A stretch of 64,000 nt of DNA from Weeksellaceae bacterium (GCA_949788275.1 OX460916.1:3224001-3288000), one strand, 5' to 3'; shown: positions 8,486 through 17,215, counted from the first letter of the stretch. Translations and numbers: made by a program. The notes: generated by a model from the sequence alone, not told the origin.

Positions 8486-9064
8486 ATGAAGGAATATGTA
8501 GGAGAGATTTTTAAAGAATTTCCATTGGAGGGTAATAGAACATTGCGATATGCTATTTCAAATTATGGTAGGTTGGTGAGTTTTAAGCATTGCATTGAAG
8601 AAGGAAAGGTGTTAAGAGGAGGTACAATAAATGGATATCGTATATTTAGATATTCCTATAAAAACTCTTCTGACGTTCGTTGTTATGGCCAGCATTTATT
8701 TTATCATTTGGTCGCTGAATATTTTTTAGAAAAGGCTAAAGATGATGAGAAATACTTATTGCACAAGGATTATAATAAACAGAATGATTATGTTGGGAAT
8801 TTGAAATGGGCTACAAAAGAGGAATTCACATCCCATTTTATGAATAGCCCTTCTTTTGCTGAAGGGGTTGAGAAATCTGCTGAGACAAGACGTAGGATGG
8901 ATGGTGTAAAACTAACCTCTACGCAAGTAATGCATATAAAAAAGATATTAGCTGATCCTAACCGTAAGACTCGTTTAAAGATGATTGCAAAGCGTTTTGG
9001 GATTAGTCCAATGCAGTTGTATCGAATAAAGTCTGGTGAGAATTGGGGACACGTAAAAATTTAA
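8486..9064 (+). CDS. stand-alone NUMOD4/HNH-like protein with C-terminal helix-turn-helix
   Basis: 192 residues. The N-terminal half has a NUMOD4-like segment (YAISNYGRLVSFK, then RGGTINGYRIFRYS), followed by an HNH-nuclease-like motif: HLFYHLVAEYFL, LLHKDYNKQNDYVGNLKWAT, where the first His and two Asn of the motif are visible. The last 55 residues (TSTQVMHIKKIL ... MIAKRFGISPMQLYRIKSGENW) look like a helix-turn-helix of the type found at the C-terminus of homing endonucleases. Here it sits in a housekeeping-like operon, with 28 bp upstream and 1 bp downstream spacing, and there is no intron or mobile element around it. A DNA-binding or nicking role is inference. Confidence 0.7.
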   Translation: MKEYVGEIFKEFPLEGNRTLRYAISNYGRLVSFKHCIEEGKVLRGGTINGYRIFRYSYKNSSDVRCYGQHLFYHLVAEYFLEKAKDDEKYLLHKDYNKQNDYVGNLKWATKEEFTSHFMNSPSFAEGVEKSAETRRRMDGVKLTSTQVMHIKKILADPNRKTRLKMIAKRFGISPMQLYRIKSGENWGHVKI

Positions 9065-9065
9065 T

Positions 9066-9719
9066 ATGAAAGAATTGAATGGAATAAGCTACTTGGAGCG
9101 TTTACCAACAGTAACAACGGAGAAAGCGTCTTTGTTTTTACTGATTCATGGTTATGGGAGCAATGAAGAAGATTTAATGAGTTTTGCACAAGATTTACCT
9201 GCGGAAGCTTATGTGGTCAGTGTTCGAGCACCATTTTCTATTATGTATGGTGGTTATGCTTGGTATGCGATAGATTTTGTGAATAATGAAAAATTTATGG
9301 ATATTGATCAGGCGCTTGAATCTCGTAAATTATTGGTTGACTTTATAGATTCTTACACCACCCAGAAAGAGATTGATGCTGATGATGTTTGGTTGGCTGG
9401 TTTTAGTCAAGGAGCGATACTTACGTATGCTATCGCATTAAATAACCCTGATAAGGTAAAACATGCACTTATATTATCGGGTTATCCAGAGCAACGTATT
9501 ATAGGTGATTTACCAAAAGATAAAGATTATAGCGGGTTGAGCTTTTTTGTTTCTCATGGGGTAGAAGATGTTGTTTTACCAATTGAATGGGGTAGAAATG
9601 GAGAGCAGTTGTTGAAAGATTTATCGATAAAACATGAGTACCATGAGTACAGAAGTGGTCATGGTATCCATCCACAAAATTACCACGATATGTTAGCGTG
9701 GATTGCATTGTTTAAATAG
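9066..9719 (+). CDS. phospholipase/carboxylesterase family alpha/beta hydrolase
   Basis: 217 residues, typical length for the carboxylesterase type 2 family (E. coli YpfH, human APT1). The oxyanion segment LLIHGYGSNEED is near residue 27, the nucleophile elbow GFSQGA near 117, the acid in HGVEDVVLP near 170 and the catalytic His in RSGHGIHP near 200. It hydrolyses short acyl or thioester substrates in related enzymes; the substrate here is unknown. It begins 1 bp after the NUMOD4-like gene and ends 3 bp from the convergent Smr gene, with no terminator between the two. Confidence 0.88.
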   Translation: MKELNGISYLERLPTVTTEKASLFLLIHGYGSNEEDLMSFAQDLPAEAYVVSVRAPFSIMYGGYAWYAIDFVNNEKFMDIDQALESRKLLVDFIDSYTTQKEIDADDVWLAGFSQGAILTYAIALNNPDKVKHALILSGYPEQRIIGDLPKDKDYSGLSFFVSHGVEDVVLPIEWGRNGEQLLKDLSIKHEYHEYRSGHGIHPQNYHDMLAWIALFK

Positions 9720-9722
9720 CAA

Positions 9723-10238
9723 TTAAATATAACGAACTTCAATGGCGTCTCCGTGATATTCTTTAAAGGAGGCGTCGTAGAATTCGATGTTGGTGTAGCG
9801 GTAAAGTAGATTGGTTAATTCTTGCTTTAAAACCCCTTTTCCAAAACCGTGTATTAAAATTAATCGGATTTGACTTTCAAACATTGCTCTTTCGATTTCG
9901 TTTCGAGCAACGTCTAATTGAATGGTTAGAATTTCATTTTTATCGAGTAAACTAGCTTTTTCTACTAAATTTTCAATGTGTAAATCGATTTCGCGAATCA
10001 AATAGGGTTGACGATGCGATTTTCTAAATGTTTTGAATTTTGGCTTAACGAATGAATTCGGTTCTTCGTCTTTGTATTCATCGTAGTCTATGGATAGGTC
10101 TTTAATAATTTCGGATACGTGAAAATAGTATTCAAAACCCTCAGAGTCATTGAAATAAATGTATTCGCCTTTTAGTTTAGTGATCGTTCCAGTAATATTT
10201 TCGTCGATGACTTTTATTTTTGTTCCTATTTTGAGCAT
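9723..10238 (-). CDS. Smr domain protein
   Basis: 171 residues. The N-terminal 60 residues look like an SH3-like barrel (IGTKIKVIDENITGTITKLKGEYIYF). The C-terminal Smr domain starts at IREIDLHIENL (residue about 90; the LDxH-type DLH motif) and has IRLILIHGFGKGVLKQEL, the HGxGxG-type loop of Smr domains. Smr domains bind or nick branched DNA or cleave RNA; in ribosome rescue, Smr proteins cleave mRNA at collisions. The short architecture resembles flavobacterial DUF2027/Smr proteins. It converges with the esterase gene and is divergent from the polysaccharide locus. Confidence 0.88.
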   Translation of the reverse strand: MLKIGTKIKVIDENITGTITKLKGEYIYFNDSEGFEYYFHVSEIIKDLSIDYDEYKDEEPNSFVKPKFKTFRKSHRQPYLIREIDLHIENLVEKASLLDKNEILTIQLDVARNEIERAMFESQIRLILIHGFGKGVLKQELTNLLYRYTNIEFYDASFKEYHGDAIEVRYI

Positions 10239-10252
10239 GGAAAGCTTTTTTG

Positions 10253-10260
10253 CAAAATTA
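10253..10260 (-). promoter_or_regulatory. -7 promoter element of the Smr gene
   Basis: Minus-strand TAATTTTG matches TAnnTTTG and lies 14 bp before the ATG at 10238, giving a leader of about 10 nt. Confidence 0.5.
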
Positions 10261-10315
10261 TCATATTTTTTTGGCTTTTATGTAGGAAGGATTATTCAAT
10301 TCAAAATCAATACTG

Positions 10316-10323
10316 TACTTTTG
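10316..10323 (+). promoter_or_regulatory. -7 promoter element of the polysaccharide locus
   Basis: TACTTTTG matches TAnnTTTG and ends 19 bp before the ATG of the first glycosyltransferase gene. It is the only convincing element of this type found just upstream of the 13-gene locus. No clear -33 TTG was seen. No inverted repeats of the kind that flank invertible capsule promoters in Bacteroides were noticed around it. Confidence 0.55.
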
Positions 10324-10342
10324 TCTGACCAAAACTAACCGA

Positions 10343-11491
10343 ATGACCGAACAACCCGAAAGAATAAAAGTTCTTTTCAGATTACGTTCCCTTGAAATGG
10401 GGGGGGTACAGAAAGTAATTTTAGATCTTTTAGAAAATCTCTCTCGAGAAAAATTTGATATTACCTTTTTAGTCAACTTAAAACAAGGCGATTTCGTAAA
10501 AGATATTCCGAAACATATCCGTTTTGTTTATTTAGCCGAAGGAAAGGAAAACTTCTCAAAGCAACCAATCATTTATTATGCACAGTTAATAATAAGAGGG
10601 TTGAAACTTAAGCTATATAAAAATTTTCCAAAGTTGTATTATTCTCGTCTGGGATTAAATGATTTTGATGTGGAAATAGCCGCAAGTTATTCTGAATTAG
10701 AAGAGGTGCTAAATTCTCCGAACAAAAAATCAAAAAAAATTGGCTGGTTTCATACAGATATCCGTTTCGTTGAGAAATCGTTGGCTATAAAATTCATTCA
10801 CTGGATGCATCAATTTGATGTTATGATTTTTGGTGCAAAACAGACGATGAACGTTTTAAATGAAATGTATCAAGAAACTTTTCCCAATGGTCGAGTAATT
10901 TATAATGTCATTGATCGTGAAATTATCTTCAATAAATCGACTGAATTTAAGGTGGATAGAACTTCTGAAATCCCGCAGTTTATTTCAGTTGCTCGTCTTC
11001 AGAAAAGAAAGAATTTTGATACGCTTGTACGGGTTCATAAGCGTCTATTGGACGAAGGTTTTGTTCATGAAATTGTTGTAATTGGTGATGGTGATCATCG
11101 TCAAGTTGTCGAAGAAGTCATTGAGAAATACAAAGTGAATTCATCTTTTCTACTTTTAGGAACTAAGAAAAATCCATATCCTTATTTAGTGGCTGCAGAT
11201 TACTTTGTGTTGCCATCTAAGACGGAATCTTATCCGTTAATTATTGGTGAGTCTTTGAGTTTAGGAATTCCTGTTTTAAGTACGAATGTAGGCGGAATTA
11301 ATGAAATGATTGATCATGATTTTGACGGAATGCTTGTTGATTACACAGAGGATGCAATTTATGAAGGTATGAAGAGGTTCTTAAAAGATCGTGATTATGT
11401 ATTTGAATTGAAAAATAATGCAGCAAATGCCTATAAGAAATTTAATAATAAAGCGATATATAAACAAGTTGAACAGGCGATTGAGGAATAA
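10343..11491 (+). CDS. GT4 family glycosyltransferase
   Basis: 382 residues with a GT-B fold: the N-terminal LRSLEMGGVQKVILDLL segment (residues about 13-30) and the C-terminal donor-site region with FISVARLQKRKNFDTLVRVHKRL near 213, FVLPSKTESYPLIIGESLSLGIPVLSTNVGGINEMI near 290. The ExxxxxxxE-type motif appears as ESYPLIIGE. It adds a sugar to the lipid-linked repeat unit at the cytoplasmic side. The N-terminal GG codons lie in a run of eight G (10399-10406). The protein is a paralogue of the product of 12488-13630 (shared SPNKKSKKI..H.D and LDEG.xHxI.IGDG). Confidence 0.9.
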   Translation: MTEQPERIKVLFRLRSLEMGGVQKVILDLLENLSREKFDITFLVNLKQGDFVKDIPKHIRFVYLAEGKENFSKQPIIYYAQLIIRGLKLKLYKNFPKLYYSRLGLNDFDVEIAASYSELEEVLNSPNKKSKKIGWFHTDIRFVEKSLAIKFIHWMHQFDVMIFGAKQTMNVLNEMYQETFPNGRVIYNVIDREIIFNKSTEFKVDRTSEIPQFISVARLQKRKNFDTLVRVHKRLLDEGFVHEIVVIGDGDHRQVVEEVIEKYKVNSSFLLLGTKKNPYPYLVAADYFVLPSKTESYPLIIGESLSLGIPVLSTNVGGINEMIDHDFDGMLVDYTEDAIYEGMKRFLKDRDYVFELKNNAANAYKKFNNKAIYKQVEQAIEE

Positions 11492-11499
11492 AATAGACT

Positions 11500-12420
11500 A
11501 TGAAATTGATAACCATAATTACTCCAACCTATAATAGGGCAGATCAATTGAAACGATTATATCAGGCATTAGTAAATCAAAGTTTTCAAAATTTTCGATG
11601 GCTAATTGTGGATGATGGTTCTAATGATCATACAGCAGAAGTAGTTACACAGATTAGTGAAGAAAATAAGGTAGAAATAGAATATGTATATCATGAAAAC
11701 GTACAATTGTTTTTAACGATGTATAGAGGCTATCAGAAAGTTAAAACGCCGTATGTAATGCGTGTAGATTCTGATGATACAATTCCTAGCAATTCATTGG
11801 AAATTTTGTGGAAGAAAATGGAAGAAGTGATACATAATCCTGAGGTAGCTTCTGTGATTGGGAGAGTTAATTATTCTGCTGACAAGCCTTTAGGAGATTG
11901 TTTTCCTAGTAATTACATTGATTACGTGTTTAAGATGAAAAATGACTTGCATTTGAAAGGAGTTCATGCGGGATTATTTAAAACTGACTTTTTAAAATTA
12001 GAAGATTTGAATGAGGAGAAGTATTTAGGTAGAGGTTATGTCTCTAATTTTATACATATGAAAACCGATTCAATGTTTAAAACCTATTTTATAAATGAAA
12101 TTGTTTATACCTACTTTCTTGATGAGCAAGATTCTTCATCTTTAACCAACACTAAATTTAACCTGAAATACGCTTTTGGTTTAAAGGAGTATCATCTTCA
12201 TTATCTACGCTACTATTTTCCGATGTATTTTAAATCTCATCCGAAGTCTTTTCTAAAACAAATGTTTAAATATATTTATTATGGTAGTTTTGTGAATGAT
12301 CAGTCTCTTTGTAAATTAGCTAGTGATTTAAAATCGTTCAAATTAACCTTATTATTTTACCTTATTTTACCAGTGGTTAAATTGTATAAATTAAAACATC
12401 CCGTGTTTACTAAATTATGA
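11500..12420 (+). CDS. GT2 family glycosyltransferase
   Basis: 306 residues with a GT-A fold. It starts with ITIITPTYNRADQLKRLYQAL and has the nucleotide-binding WLIVDDGSNDHT near residue 35 and the metal-binding RVDSDDT near 88. The C-terminal third is rich in Tyr, Phe and Lys with hydrophobic stretches and may associate with the membrane. It begins 8 bp after the preceding gene. Sugar and acceptor are unknown. Confidence 0.9.
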   Translation: MKLITIITPTYNRADQLKRLYQALVNQSFQNFRWLIVDDGSNDHTAEVVTQISEENKVEIEYVYHENVQLFLTMYRGYQKVKTPYVMRVDSDDTIPSNSLEILWKKMEEVIHNPEVASVIGRVNYSADKPLGDCFPSNYIDYVFKMKNDLHLKGVHAGLFKTDFLKLEDLNEEKYLGRGYVSNFIHMKTDSMFKTYFINEIVYTYFLDEQDSSSLTNTKFNLKYAFGLKEYHLHYLRYYFPMYFKSHPKSFLKQMFKYIYYGSFVNDQSLCKLASDLKSFKLTLLFYLILPVVKLYKLKHPVFTKL

Positions 12421-12487
12421 TATTGACAAGTGTCTTCTCGCGATTATTTTTTAATGAATGGTTGGAGAATAATAAAAAGATACACCT

Positions 12488-13630
12488 ATGAAAAAGAAAA
12501 TACTTATTCGGATAGGCTCCCTTAGACATGGCGGTGCAGAAAAGGTTTTGATTACCTTTTTAAAAAATCTACCCAAGGATAAATATGAAGTAGATTTATT
12601 GCTTAATCTTTATTCGGGAAAGTATTTAAAGGATGTTCCTGAATGGATAAATGTACTTTATTTGTTTAAAGGCGAAATGATAACGACCAATAGACCCCAA
12701 GACATACCTGTTAAAGCATTTCGTGTTGGTATCCAGAAAGTTTTGAAATTATTTCCGGTATTGCTTTATAAATTTGTTTTAAAAAATAAAGTTTATGATA
12801 TTGAGTTTGCTGCTATTCATGGAATTGCCCCTGATATCTTGAAATCTCCGAATAAAAAATCGAAAAAAATTGTTTGGATACATAATGATTTAAGCAATGT
12901 GCCATTTTATACAGATCAACGTTTGAAACAATTTTTTGAATTTGAAAGAATCATGGTTATTTCTAATAAAATTCATAAAATGTTTGTGGATTTAGCGGAT
13001 AATCAAATGCAAAAAGATAAAATTGTTCGTATTTTTAATCCGATTGATGTTGAGGAGATTAAGTCTTTGTCTTTAGAGTCAATAGATTATGATTTTGAAG
13101 ATCAAGTAAAAACTTTTTTATCTATCGGTACTGTATTTCCACAAAAAGGGTTTGATCGATTGTTGAGGGTTCATCGTCGATTATTGGATGAAGGTCATTT
13201 TCATAAAATATTAATTATTGGGGATGGTTACGACTTTGCTTTGACCCAAAAATTATTGAAAGAGCTCGACGTACAGGAAACAGCAACAATGGCTGGTTAT
13301 AAAGAAAATCCTTACCCGTTTTTCGTTCAAAGTGATTATTATATTTTATCTTCTCGTTATGAAGGGTATCCAACAGTACTTTTTGAAGCGATGGTGCTTC
13401 AAAAACCTATTGTAGCTACTGATGTTTCTGGGGTAAATGAAATTTTACACGATGGTAAACTAGGGTATGTTATTCAAAATAATGAAGAAGGGATTTATCA
13501 AGGAATGAAACGCTTCTTGGAACAACCAAAATTTGCAGATGATTTTAGAACTACAATTGAAGGAGAGGAGCTTCCTTTTACTTTAAAAAATGCAGTACAG
13601 AAAATAGATCAAATAATAGATACTTTATGA
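12488..13630 (+). CDS. GT4 family glycosyltransferase
   Basis: 380 residues, GT-B fold. RIGSLRHGGAEKVLITFL (residues about 5-22) is the acceptor-domain glycine-rich loop, LSIGTVFPQKGFDRLLRVHRRLLDEGH near 218 and DYYILSSRYEGYPTVLFEAM near 290 form the donor site. Clearly paralogous to 10343-11491, suggesting duplication around the GT2 gene. It follows a 67-bp gap without a recognisable promoter and overlaps the next gene by 4 bp (ATGA). Confidence 0.9.
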   Translation: MKKKILIRIGSLRHGGAEKVLITFLKNLPKDKYEVDLLLNLYSGKYLKDVPEWINVLYLFKGEMITTNRPQDIPVKAFRVGIQKVLKLFPVLLYKFVLKNKVYDIEFAAIHGIAPDILKSPNKKSKKIVWIHNDLSNVPFYTDQRLKQFFEFERIMVISNKIHKMFVDLADNQMQKDKIVRIFNPIDVEEIKSLSLESIDYDFEDQVKTFLSIGTVFPQKGFDRLLRVHRRLLDEGHFHKILIIGDGYDFALTQKLLKELDVQETATMAGYKENPYPFFVQSDYYILSSRYEGYPTVLFEAMVLQKPIVATDVSGVNEILHDGKLGYVIQNNEEGIYQGMKRFLEQPKFADDFRTTIEGEELPFTLKNAVQKIDQIIDTL

Positions 13631-14175
13631 AGACGAAAATAGAAAAGGATTTTTATAGACAGTTTGGTTATTGGTCTAGATTCCCATTTTTTAAAGGATA
13701 CTTTAGTCCAGGTTTTCGATTTATCTATTATTTTAGGAAATCTCAACAATTTTCAATAAAACATCCTTTGGGCATTTTATATCGATTATTATTGCGGAGG
13801 TATTCAATAAAGTATGGTTATCAGATTTCTGCAAAGACAAAGATAGGGGACGGCTTACATTTAGGTCATTGGGGGACTGTGGTTATTAATCCGAAATCGA
13901 GCATAGGGAAAAATTGTAATATTTCTCATGGTGTGACAATTGGGCAAACAAATAGAGGAAGTACAAAAGGTTTTCCAATTATTAAAGATGAAGTTTGGAT
14001 TGGGGCAAATGCTGTCATTGTAGGGGGAATAATAATTGGAAGTAATGTTTTAATCGCCCCTAATAGTTATGTAACTAAAGATGTTCCTGACAATTCAATT
14101 GTTGTAGGGAATCCAGCCCAAGTGATTTCTAATTTGGAAGCAACTAAAGAATATATTAACAATAAAATAGATTGA
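13627..14175 (+). CDS. left-handed beta-helix acyltransferase (serine acetyltransferase-like)
   Basis: 182 residues. After about 50 residues of basic and aromatic sequence, hexapeptide repeats start at KTKIGDGLHLGHWGTVV (near 58), then SIGKNCNISHGVTIGQ and VWIGANAVIVGGIIIGSNVLIA, ending in the VVGNPAQVI segment. This matches the SAT/CysE-like subgroup common in capsule loci, which O-acetylate sugars using acetyl-CoA. The HWG and SHGVTIG motifs hold the candidate catalytic histidines. It overlaps the preceding gene by 4 bp and the following one by 1 bp, so all three are co-transcribed. A role in cysteine synthesis is less likely in this context. Confidence 0.87.
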   Translation: MKTKIEKDFYRQFGYWSRFPFFKGYFSPGFRFIYYFRKSQQFSIKHPLGILYRLLLRRYSIKYGYQISAKTKIGDGLHLGHWGTVVINPKSSIGKNCNISHGVTIGQTNRGSTKGFPIIKDEVWIGANAVIVGGIIIGSNVLIAPNSYVTKDVPDNSIVVGNPAQVISNLEATKEYINNKID

Positions 14176-15155
14176 TGGAAACAGCAACTCACGGTTATTT
14201 TGTCATTTCATTAGATTTTGAACTTTTTTGGGGTATACGTGATATTTATTCTTTTGAACATTATGGAGAGAATGTTTTAGGGGTATGGGATGTTATTCCA
14301 AAATTATTAGATAGTTTTTCAGCATATGGTATTCATGCTACTTTTGCAACTGTAGGTGCTATGTTTGCTAAAGACAAAGATGAATTGATGCACTATATTC
14401 CTACTGTTAAACCAGAATATAGTGATCAAAATCTTTCGCCTTACAATGGGTATATTGAACAAAGTGATCGAAATGATTATCGATATTATTATGGAGATAA
14501 ATTAGTTCAAATGGTTAAAAAGTATCCTAATCATGAGATTGCTAGTCATACTTTTACGCATTATTACTGTTTAGAACCAGGACAAACAGAATCTTCATTT
14601 ACAGAGGACCTTTCGAGTGCTTTGGCTATTGCCGAAAGTAAGGGTATAAAAATATCAAGTTTTGTATTTCCTCGTCATCAATTGAACCACCTGTATATAG
14701 AACAGTTTAAAAATTTAGGAATTAATTGTTATCGAGGTACAGAGAGAGCCTGGTTTCATTCCCCTCAACGTGGTGCCGATGAAGGAATTATAAAGAGAGC
14801 ATTTCGTTATGCGGATTATTTTATATGGATGGGGAGTAATCATTTACAACAACTAGATGAAATAAAACAGAGGGATATTTATTGTATTCAAGCCAGTCGA
14901 TGGATGAGACCTTATGATCATCGCACGATCTTTCAGAGATTAAAAATGATTCGAATTAAAAGACAGATGTCTGCAGCAGCTAAACAGAACAAGATTTTTC
15001 ATTTATGGTGGCATCCACACGAATTTGGTGTAGATACTGATGAAAATATGAATATGTTGAAGGAAGTTTTGGATCATTATCATAAGCTTAATTTGAAATA
15101 TGGTTTTAAAAGTATGAATATGCGTGAATTAGTTAATCACTATGAAGGAAAATAA
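14175..15155 (+). CDS. polysaccharide deacetylase family protein
   Basis: 326 residues from the ATG at 14175, which overlaps the upstream TGA (TGATG). The first motif is VISLDFELFWG (catalytic Asp about residue 14), and the metal-binding HxxxH motif is IASHTFTHYYC near residue 128. A late motif HLWWHPHEFG lies near 277. These proteins remove N-acetyl or O-acetyl groups from glycans in a metal-dependent way. A TTG three bases upstream is also in frame, but the ATG is the better start. No signal peptide is visible, so it may act on the lipid-linked precursor in the cytoplasm. Confidence 0.87.
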   Translation: METATHGYFVISLDFELFWGIRDIYSFEHYGENVLGVWDVIPKLLDSFSAYGIHATFATVGAMFAKDKDELMHYIPTVKPEYSDQNLSPYNGYIEQSDRNDYRYYYGDKLVQMVKKYPNHEIASHTFTHYYCLEPGQTESSFTEDLSSALAIAESKGIKISSFVFPRHQLNHLYIEQFKNLGINCYRGTERAWFHSPQRGADEGIIKRAFRYADYFIWMGSNHLQQLDEIKQRDIYCIQASRWMRPYDHRTIFQRLKMIRIKRQMSAAAKQNKIFHLWWHPHEFGVDTDENMNMLKEVLDHYHKLNLKYGFKSMNMRELVNHYEGK

Positions 15156-16221
15156 TCAAAAAAAAAAAATAGTTTTTGTTATCCCTCGTCTCAATGTGTG
15201 GGGGGGGGCTGAAAAAATAACTCATGCTATTGTAAATTCAATGGACTATAATCGATTTGATGTAACACTTTTGTTGTTGCAAGATATTGGAGATTTACGA
15301 TTTTCATTGAATAAAGAAGTTCACTTAAAAATTTTAAATGTGGATAGAATTCGGTATTATCCAATAAAATTTATTCCTTACTTAATTAAAAATAAGCCAG
15401 ATATTGTATTTACAGGTTGGGGTGAATTAAGTGCTTTTATTAGTCCTTTTATCCCATTGTTTCCAAATATTAAATTTATTGCTCGTGAAACAAATATCGT
15501 CAGTGAGCATGTAGTGCGCAAAGAAATTTTATTTTTCTATAGATTTTATAATAATTTCGATCGCATAATCGTTCAAAGCAATGATATGGAAAAGGATTTA
15601 ATAGAAAATATTCACGTTAATCCCTCTCTTCTTTACAAAGTGAATAATCCAATTAATTTACACAATTTCGATGAAAAGTGCCGTGAATTTAATCCATATG
15701 ATTCTGATTTTAAACACATAGTGGTTGTAGGGAATATCTCTTACCGTAAAGGTATTGATCAAATCATTCGAGTATTACCATTTATTAAACGTAAAGATAT
15801 TGTATTAAACATTATTGGTGATGGAAATAATTTAGAAGAATTTCAAAAATTATCCATTGATTTAGGATTAACCAATGTTATTTTCCATGGTAAAAAATCG
15901 AATGCACTACCCTATATTTATCATGCGGATTTATTTGTATTATCTTCACGTTATGAGGGTTTTCCAAATGTTTTGCTTGAAGCCGGTGCTTGTGGAAAAT
16001 ACGCTATTTGTAACAATTGTAAGGGGGGGATAAATGAAATTATAATTGAGGGTATAAATGGGGAAATCAGACCGATTGAGGACTACCAATTATTTGCAGA
16101 TAGTATAGATGAAGCTATAGATAAATCTTCAGATTCAGCCTTAATTAAAGAATTAACGCTCTCAAGATATCGTAGTGATTTAATTATCCCTAAATTTAAC
16201 CAATTATTTGATACCATATAA
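15142..16221 (+). CDS. GT4 family glycosyltransferase with homopolymer tracts
   Basis: 359 residues, GT-B fold. IVFVIPRLNVWGGAEKITHAIV forms the N-terminal loop, HIVVVGNISYRKGIDQIIRVL near 193 and DLFVLSSRYEGFPNVLLEAGACGKY near 264 the donor site. Codons 6-9 are in a 12-A run (15158-15169), codons 20-22 in a 9-G run (15200-15208), and a 7-G run occurs at 16023-16029. As given the frame is open and the protein looks intact. Gain or loss of one base in either early tract would stop translation early. The gene overlaps the deacetylase gene by 14 bp. Confidence 0.9.
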   Translation: MKENNQKKKIVFVIPRLNVWGGAEKITHAIVNSMDYNRFDVTLLLLQDIGDLRFSLNKEVHLKILNVDRIRYYPIKFIPYLIKNKPDIVFTGWGELSAFISPFIPLFPNIKFIARETNIVSEHVVRKEILFFYRFYNNFDRIIVQSNDMEKDLIENIHVNPSLLYKVNNPINLHNFDEKCREFNPYDSDFKHIVVVGNISYRKGIDQIIRVLPFIKRKDIVLNIIGDGNNLEEFQKLSIDLGLTNVIFHGKKSNALPYIYHADLFVLSSRYEGFPNVLLEAGACGKYAICNNCKGGINEIIIEGINGEIRPIEDYQLFADSIDEAIDKSSDSALIKELTLSRYRSDLIIPKFNQLFDTI

Positions 16222-16228
16222 CCAACCA

Positions 16229-17215
16229 ATGATTACCTATAGAAAAGCTGAAGAAAAAGACTATCATCAATTGTTAGCCTTTAATCTGTTGCACTTCCCT
16301 TTGAGAGAGAGTGTTAAAGAGTTTATAGATTATAAAATAGCCCTTTATGGCTATGATAGTATTTACCTTGCATTTGATGAAGAAAAATTGATTGCTCAGC
16401 GATTTGCCCTATTAAATGCATATTGTCTTAATGAAAATATTCAACATAATAGTTGGGGAACTGATTTTTTCGTTGATCCTGAATATCAAGGTAAAGGGAT
16501 TGGAAATAAGATCGTTAATCAAATGCTTCAAGATCACAAGGTGACCTCAACTACTAATACTGGTGGAAATAATATTAAGATTCACTCTAAGATGGGGTAT
16601 CAGCAAATAACAGATCTACACTTATTGTTTAGACCTTTATCTGTTTTTTACGTAGGTCTTACGATTCTCTTTAAGCGAAAATCTACCTATAAAGAAAATA
16701 TAACTTTTCCAGTAGAACTTTACGGATTTACCAAAATAGAAAGTGCAAATCAATTGCAATCGAATACATTCAATTGGCAAGTCAATCGTTTAGAAACTAT
16801 TCGTTCGTTAGATTTTATAGATAAAAGATTTTTTTATAAACCTAATGTTTATCAAGTATATTCAAGAACAGGAGACTTGTCAAACAGTGATTATTTTGTA
16901 ATTAGACCAATTATTTGGAAAAATTTGAATTGTATAATGATTGTTGAAATAAAACTTAAAGATGAAGAAAAAGACTTGAGTTCTTTATTGAAGCTAATTA
17001 TTCGTTTCTCAAAAACAGTTTTTCAAGGTATATTAGTTGCGAATTCTTTGCAGAAAAATCAACAAATTTATAATTCGAAAGGTTTTATAACCTATAAAAA
17101 AATGGGTGTCATCAGCAATATAAGCTTAGAGGAGGATACAGAAGTTGCTATTCAATTTTCTGATGGCGACTTAGATTTTAATTATAGTAATACACCATTT
17201 GTTTATGGAGAATAA
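16229..17215 (+). CDS. GNAT family N-acetyltransferase
   Basis: 328 residues from the ATG at 16229, 7 bp after the preceding stop; a longer frame would need a TTG at 16208 inside the previous gene. Residues about 1-130 form a GNAT domain: MITYRKAEEKDYHQLLAFN at the start and the acetyl-CoA-binding motif A VDPEYQGKGIGNKIVNQML near 84. The C-terminal 180 residues resemble a second, degenerate GNAT-like half (SLQKNQQIYNSKGFITYKKMG). Proteins of this type occur in O-antigen and capsule loci and probably acylate an amino sugar; the substrate is unknown. Confidence 0.8.
   Translation: MITYRKAEEKDYHQLLAFNLLHFPLRESVKEFIDYKIALYGYDSIYLAFDEEKLIAQRFALLNAYCLNENIQHNSWGTDFFVDPEYQGKGIGNKIVNQMLQDHKVTSTTNTGGNNIKIHSKMGYQQITDLHLLFRPLSVFYVGLTILFKRKSTYKENITFPVELYGFTKIESANQLQSNTFNWQVNRLETIRSLDFIDKRFFYKPNVYQVYSRTGDLSNSDYFVIRPIIWKNLNCIMIVEIKLKDEEKDLSSLLKLIIRFSKTVFQGILVANSLQKNQQIYNSKGFITYKKMGVISNISLEEDTEVAIQFSDGDLDFNYSNTPFVYGE

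Noticed and set aside
10253-10342. Invertible capsule promoter as in Bacteroides fragilis
   Set aside because: No inverted repeats flank the promoter of the polysaccharide locus, and no recombinase gene is nearby.
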